A stretch of DNA of 14,896 nucleotides from Clostridia bacterium (GTDB lineage Bacteria; Bacillota; Clostridia; TANB77; UBA1234). The notes under the pieces were generated by a model, which was not told where the DNA came from, ran no database searches, and was given only the letters and a program-made list of their open reading frames with translations. Of this stretch, positions 12,760-14,896 are shown piece by piece. Each line of letters starts with the position of its first letter. The first letter of the stretch is position 1. Both the position numbers and the translations under genes were made by a program. Location of the stretch: the NCBI GenBank assembly GCA_900753975.1, contig CAAEBC010000058.1, positions 1 through 14,896 of the forward strand, given 5' to 3'.

Positions 12760-13080
12760 ATGTCTATTAATTTTTTTAACAGCAAAATTTTCGGGGTCAC
12801 TGAGGATTTTCAAAGGGCTTATATCGTTTATACCTACTTTCTTAGAAACGATATAAATTGTGAGTTGATTAACGTAGATAGAAATACATTATTTCTTATG
12901 AATTCAATGTATACTTCTCATCGTTATCTTGGTCAAAGTTCGCTCGCAAATTATTACCATGATTCAAAGGTTATGTTCGTTATTCGTGTGCACCGGAAGG
13001 ATTATTCTTCTGCTGAAAAACTTTATGATCAATTAAATCAGTATGAACCTCCAAATAATATGGAAGCAAATGAAAAGTAA
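12760..13080 (+). CDS. Unknown 106-residue protein paired with the phosphatase
   Basis: I do not recognise this protein. It has no signal peptide or membrane segment. Composition is mixed, with many aromatic residues (AYIVYTYFLRN, NYYHDSKVMFVIRVHRKDY) and a polar C-terminus (EPPNNMEANEK). It looks like a compact alpha/beta domain. The ribosome site AAAGGAGG lies 9 nt before the ATG. It is followed by an intrinsic terminator, so it ends the two-gene unit that begins with the histidine phosphatase. A partner or regulator role is a guess from position only. Confidence 0.7.
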   Translation: MSINFFNSKIFGVTEDFQRAYIVYTYFLRNDINCELINVDRNTLFLMNSMYTSHRYLGQSSLANYYHDSKVMFVIRVHRKDYSSAEKLYDQLNQYEPPNNMEANEK

Positions 13081-13128
13081 TTTTCATTTGTCTTATAATC
13101 GGTATTTCGAAAAATTTAAATTTTATAG

Positions 13129-13153
13129 AGCGTGTTATTATAACACGCTTTTT
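13129..13153 (+). terminator. Intrinsic terminator of the phosphatase operon
   Basis: GCGTGTTA (13130-13137) and TAACACGC (13141-13148) form a perfect 8-bp stem with a 3-nt loop, followed by five T. Confidence 0.88.
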
Positions 13154-13244
13154 GCATATTTTAGAAAATAAATAGAAATACTAACTAAAATAGCACTGAA
13201 GCCTAAGCTTTTCTGTGCAAATTATTATGAAAGAAGGTTATAAG

Positions 13245-13463
13245 ATGAGTAAACCAGATTTTTATAAAGAATTACCTATCGGACTTGCAATGTCTCTAGG
13301 CATGAATGAATATGCAATGGATTTTTATTCAACACTTGACCCTGCAGTAAAAGGTAAATTGAAAGAATATGTACAACATTCAGGAACAGGCGAAGAGGCA
13401 AGAAAGAAAATTAAAAATGCAGTTAAAAATTTAGAAAATCATGACATCTCTTTTTTAGAGTAA
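13245..13463 (+). CDS. Small 72-residue protein, possibly YdeI-like C-terminal domain
   Basis: This small helical protein begins MSKPDFYKELPIGLAMSLGM. The start at 13245 is chosen because AAGAAGG lies 7 nt upstream; a frame ten codons longer would swallow that site. The second half, with the pattern F-x(3)-LDPAVKGKLKEYV, then T-x-EEARKKIKNAVKNL, recalls the C-terminal helical part of YdeI/OmpD-associated proteins, where a 'SPSHRREYVxWI..AKxxETRxRRI' pattern occurs. This is a weak, memory-based resemblance. No promoter is convincing and no clear terminator follows at once. The next strong hairpin (13632-13723) could serve. Confidence 0.65.
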   Translation: MSKPDFYKELPIGLAMSLGMNEYAMDFYSTLDPAVKGKLKEYVQHSGTGEEARKKIKNAVKNLENHDISFLE

Positions 13464-13767
13464 AGTTTATTTAAATTTATTTTGTAGTAATTTTTTATTT
13501 GAATAGCATTTGTTTTTTGAAAATAAAACTTTTCAACTAACATTTTTTCAAAGCAAAATTTAAATTCTTTTTATGTTTTTTAACATATCTACTAATTTTT
13601 TAATGTATATCTATATTATAAGATAAGTCGTTATAAAAAAATGCGTGAAATTTTGTGCCGAACTCAAATTGCTAAACTTTCGTCTAACAATCTAGGTTCG
13701 CACAATTTTCACGCACTTTTTATAGAGACTTTTCCTACGTCATACTTTTAATTTGTCATACCTACTT
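13464..13767. other. AT-rich intergenic region between convergent genes
   Basis: The first 165 bp are very AT-rich with no frame or promoter I can support. The second part holds the long hairpin at 13632-13723. Confidence 0.6.
13632..13723. terminator. Long bidirectional hairpin between convergent genes
   Basis: TGCGTGAAA (13642-13650) pairs with TTTCACGCA (13707-13715). After a small internal loop TTGTGC pairs with GCACAA and, past a bulge, GAAC with GTTC. The loop of about 30 nt can fold further (TTGCTAAA with TCTAACAA, using wobble pairs). A-runs on the left and T-runs on the right of the base allow termination in both directions, serving the + gene ending at 13463 and the - gene ending at 13768. 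Confidence 0.65.
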
Positions 13768-14896
13768 CTAGTTATTCAGTACTTCGCCCTCAGTCCTGGC
13801 AATCTCACGCTCACAATAGCTCTTATTGTACGTCACTTCCCGCACAATCTCAAAGCTATTCTCAATAAGCTCACGATTTTCTTTCGTGTCAGCATCAAAG
13901 TAAGCTTTAAGATAGGCACGATTCTGATTGCACAAGAACAAGTCAATTTCACAATGGACAGATGCTCCAATGTAGAAAGAGTAAGTCATCTTCTCCAAGA
14001 TCTTAACCGAGGAGTCAACGTTCTTCAAGTAATTGATGAATTCCTTTTCACCAATGCAAAACACAGTATCGACAACAGCCGCTTCAACCATTTCGTTACT
14101 GATGGGATTCTTCACAAAATCCCAACGCTGATTACTCAGGAAATAATTAGGATTATCGCCACTACGCCTAATCTTAATCGCCGAAACAGAATTCGCATCA
14201 CTTTCTTTGAGGAAAAAAGTCTGATCAACGAAAAGCGAGGAATTGCGCTTACCGACGAGTTCGAAAAGATTGGGAGTCTCAACAACATACCTCTTGCAAA
14301 TCTCCTTGGGAATCTCAACACTAGCAACAGCAAAAATCTTGCTAATCGCTTTGTCAAGCTTTTCGTAGAACTTGAAAGAATTGTCAATCTCGGTATACTT
14401 CTCGTGTCCCTTCCAAGCTGCACAAACCTTCTTATCAAGCATCGCAGCTTCATCAATGCTTTCATCACGCGGAGTACCATCCATCGTAGTATAGAATTCA
14501 CGCGCGCCAATAGCAGCGGACCTAAGGCAAATCACAGCATCATAACGCGCGTAAACGATTTCCTTAGTGAGAGAATACCGAAGCAAAATCTTCGCAAAGT
14601 CGCTCGGACTATCGAAGTAGGCTTCACCATCCATGATGCCACGATCACAAATGATGATAACCTTAGTGTCCGGATGACTCTCAGAATACCGATTGGCTAC
14701 CCGAAATGCCCTATCCTCCGCAAGAACCTGCTGTTCAATAATCAGTTCCTGAAAAGTAGAATCCCCTCCAGCATCCATGAAGTTAATGCCACTATGCTTG
14801 ATCAAAGTGGCAGCTTCCTTCGCAAAAAACACCTTCACGTTAGAAATGCTAGTCGCTTCCCTGCGAATCTTGTCCAGAAGAGTAGTCTTGCCAGCA
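13768..14896 (-). CDS. P-loop ATPase (AAA_28-like) fused to a CYTH-like domain, 5' end outside window
   Basis: The frame continues without a start codon to the window edge, where it reads AGKTTLL: the Walker A loop of an ATPase or kinase. The first residues of the protein are therefore missing, and a GTG at 14838 is only an internal codon. The N-terminal half carries EAATLIKHSGINF, FQELIIEQQ and VIIICDRGIMDGEAYF (Walker B-like DRG), the pattern of AAA_28 / NadR-kinase-like P-loop proteins. The C-terminal half (KRYVVETPN, FVDQTFFLK, IKIRR, KMTYSFYIGA, CEIDLF, AYLKAYFD) has the alternating charged strands of CYTH triphosphate-tunnel domains. Such fusions are known but their substrate is not well defined. 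Codon use (CTC, ATC, AAG, CGC, GCG) is clearly richer in G and C than in most of the window, suggesting a different origin. Confidence 0.75.
   Translation of the reverse strand, partial: AGKTTLLDKIRREATSISNVKVFFAKEAATLIKHSGINFMDAGGDSTFQELIIEQQVLAEDRAFRVANRYSESHPDTKVIIICDRGIMDGEAYFDSPSDFAKILLRYSLTKEIVYARYDAVICLRSAAIGAREFYTTMDGTPRDESIDEAAMLDKKVCAAWKGHEKYTEIDNSFKFYEKLDKAISKIFAVASVEIPKEICKRYVVETPNLFELVGKRNSSLFVDQTFFLKESDANSVSAIKIRRSGDNPNYFLSNQRWDFVKNPISNEMVEAAVVDTVFCIGEKEFINYLKNVDSSVKILEKMTYSFYIGASVHCEIDLFLCNQNRAYLKAYFDADTKENRELIENSFEIVREVTYNKSYCEREIARTEGEVLNN

Noticed and set aside
14136..14510. Arginine- and leucine-rich 124-codon minus-strand frame
   Set aside because: Out-of-frame shadow of the ATPase-CYTH gene, with low-complexity composition caused by the frame shift.

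Overview
The window looks like a chromosomal segment of a low-GC Gram-positive bacterium, most likely of the class Clostridia. The evidence is the AT-rich base composition, strong AGGAGG-type ribosome binding sites, sigma-A-like promoters with 17-bp spacers, and a clostridial-style zinc ABC transporter whose ATPase starts with a CGxCC cluster. No rRNA, tRNA, CRISPR array or complete insertion sequence was seen.

Layout. Positions 1-2558 (+) hold a palindromic hairpin, a promoter overlapped by two inverted repeats, an acyl-CoA/acyl-ACP ligase of the AMP-binding family, and directly behind it a hemolysin III/PAQR-type membrane protein. A 197-bp near-perfect hairpin (2581-2777) separates these from a convergent membrane glycosyltransferase of family GT2 (2792-4033, -). 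That gene has its own promoter, which sits inside a terminator-like palindrome. Positions 4133-8155 (-) form an operon cysS - COG2509 flavoprotein - trpS. Positions 8156-8905 contain no intact large gene. They hold a leader region for the operon, an Rpn-nuclease-like gene remnant and several terminators. Next come a small unknown gene of higher GC (8906-9262, -) and a zinc uptake operon, znuA-znuC-znuB (9359-11789, -). The last part is accessory in character: a histidine phosphatase followed by an unknown protein (12156-13080, +), a 72-residue protein (13245-13463, +), and a 5'-truncated P-loop ATPase with a CYTH-like C-terminal half (13768 to the window end, -) in a different base-composition style.

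The most interesting signal is upstream of cysS. A promoter at 8390-8418 (-) reads into a 15-codon reading frame with a good ribosome binding site. Its peptide is MSMFIDLKRICWCRS, with consecutive Cys-Trp-Cys codons. It is followed by two terminator-like hairpins and an alternative pairing that would disrupt the second one. The operon behind it encodes both cysteinyl- and tryptophanyl-tRNA synthetase. This has the layout of a ribosome-mediated transcription attenuator sensing charged tRNA-Cys and tRNA-Trp together, where a T-box would normally be expected in this group. The T-box hallmarks are absent.

How the genes work together: cysS and trpS supply aminoacyl-tRNAs and may be co-controlled by the leader; znuABC imports zinc, which CysRS also binds; the ligase and the membrane protein are translationally adjacent and may act in lipid or membrane homeostasis. 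Functions given for the accessory genes are family-level only.
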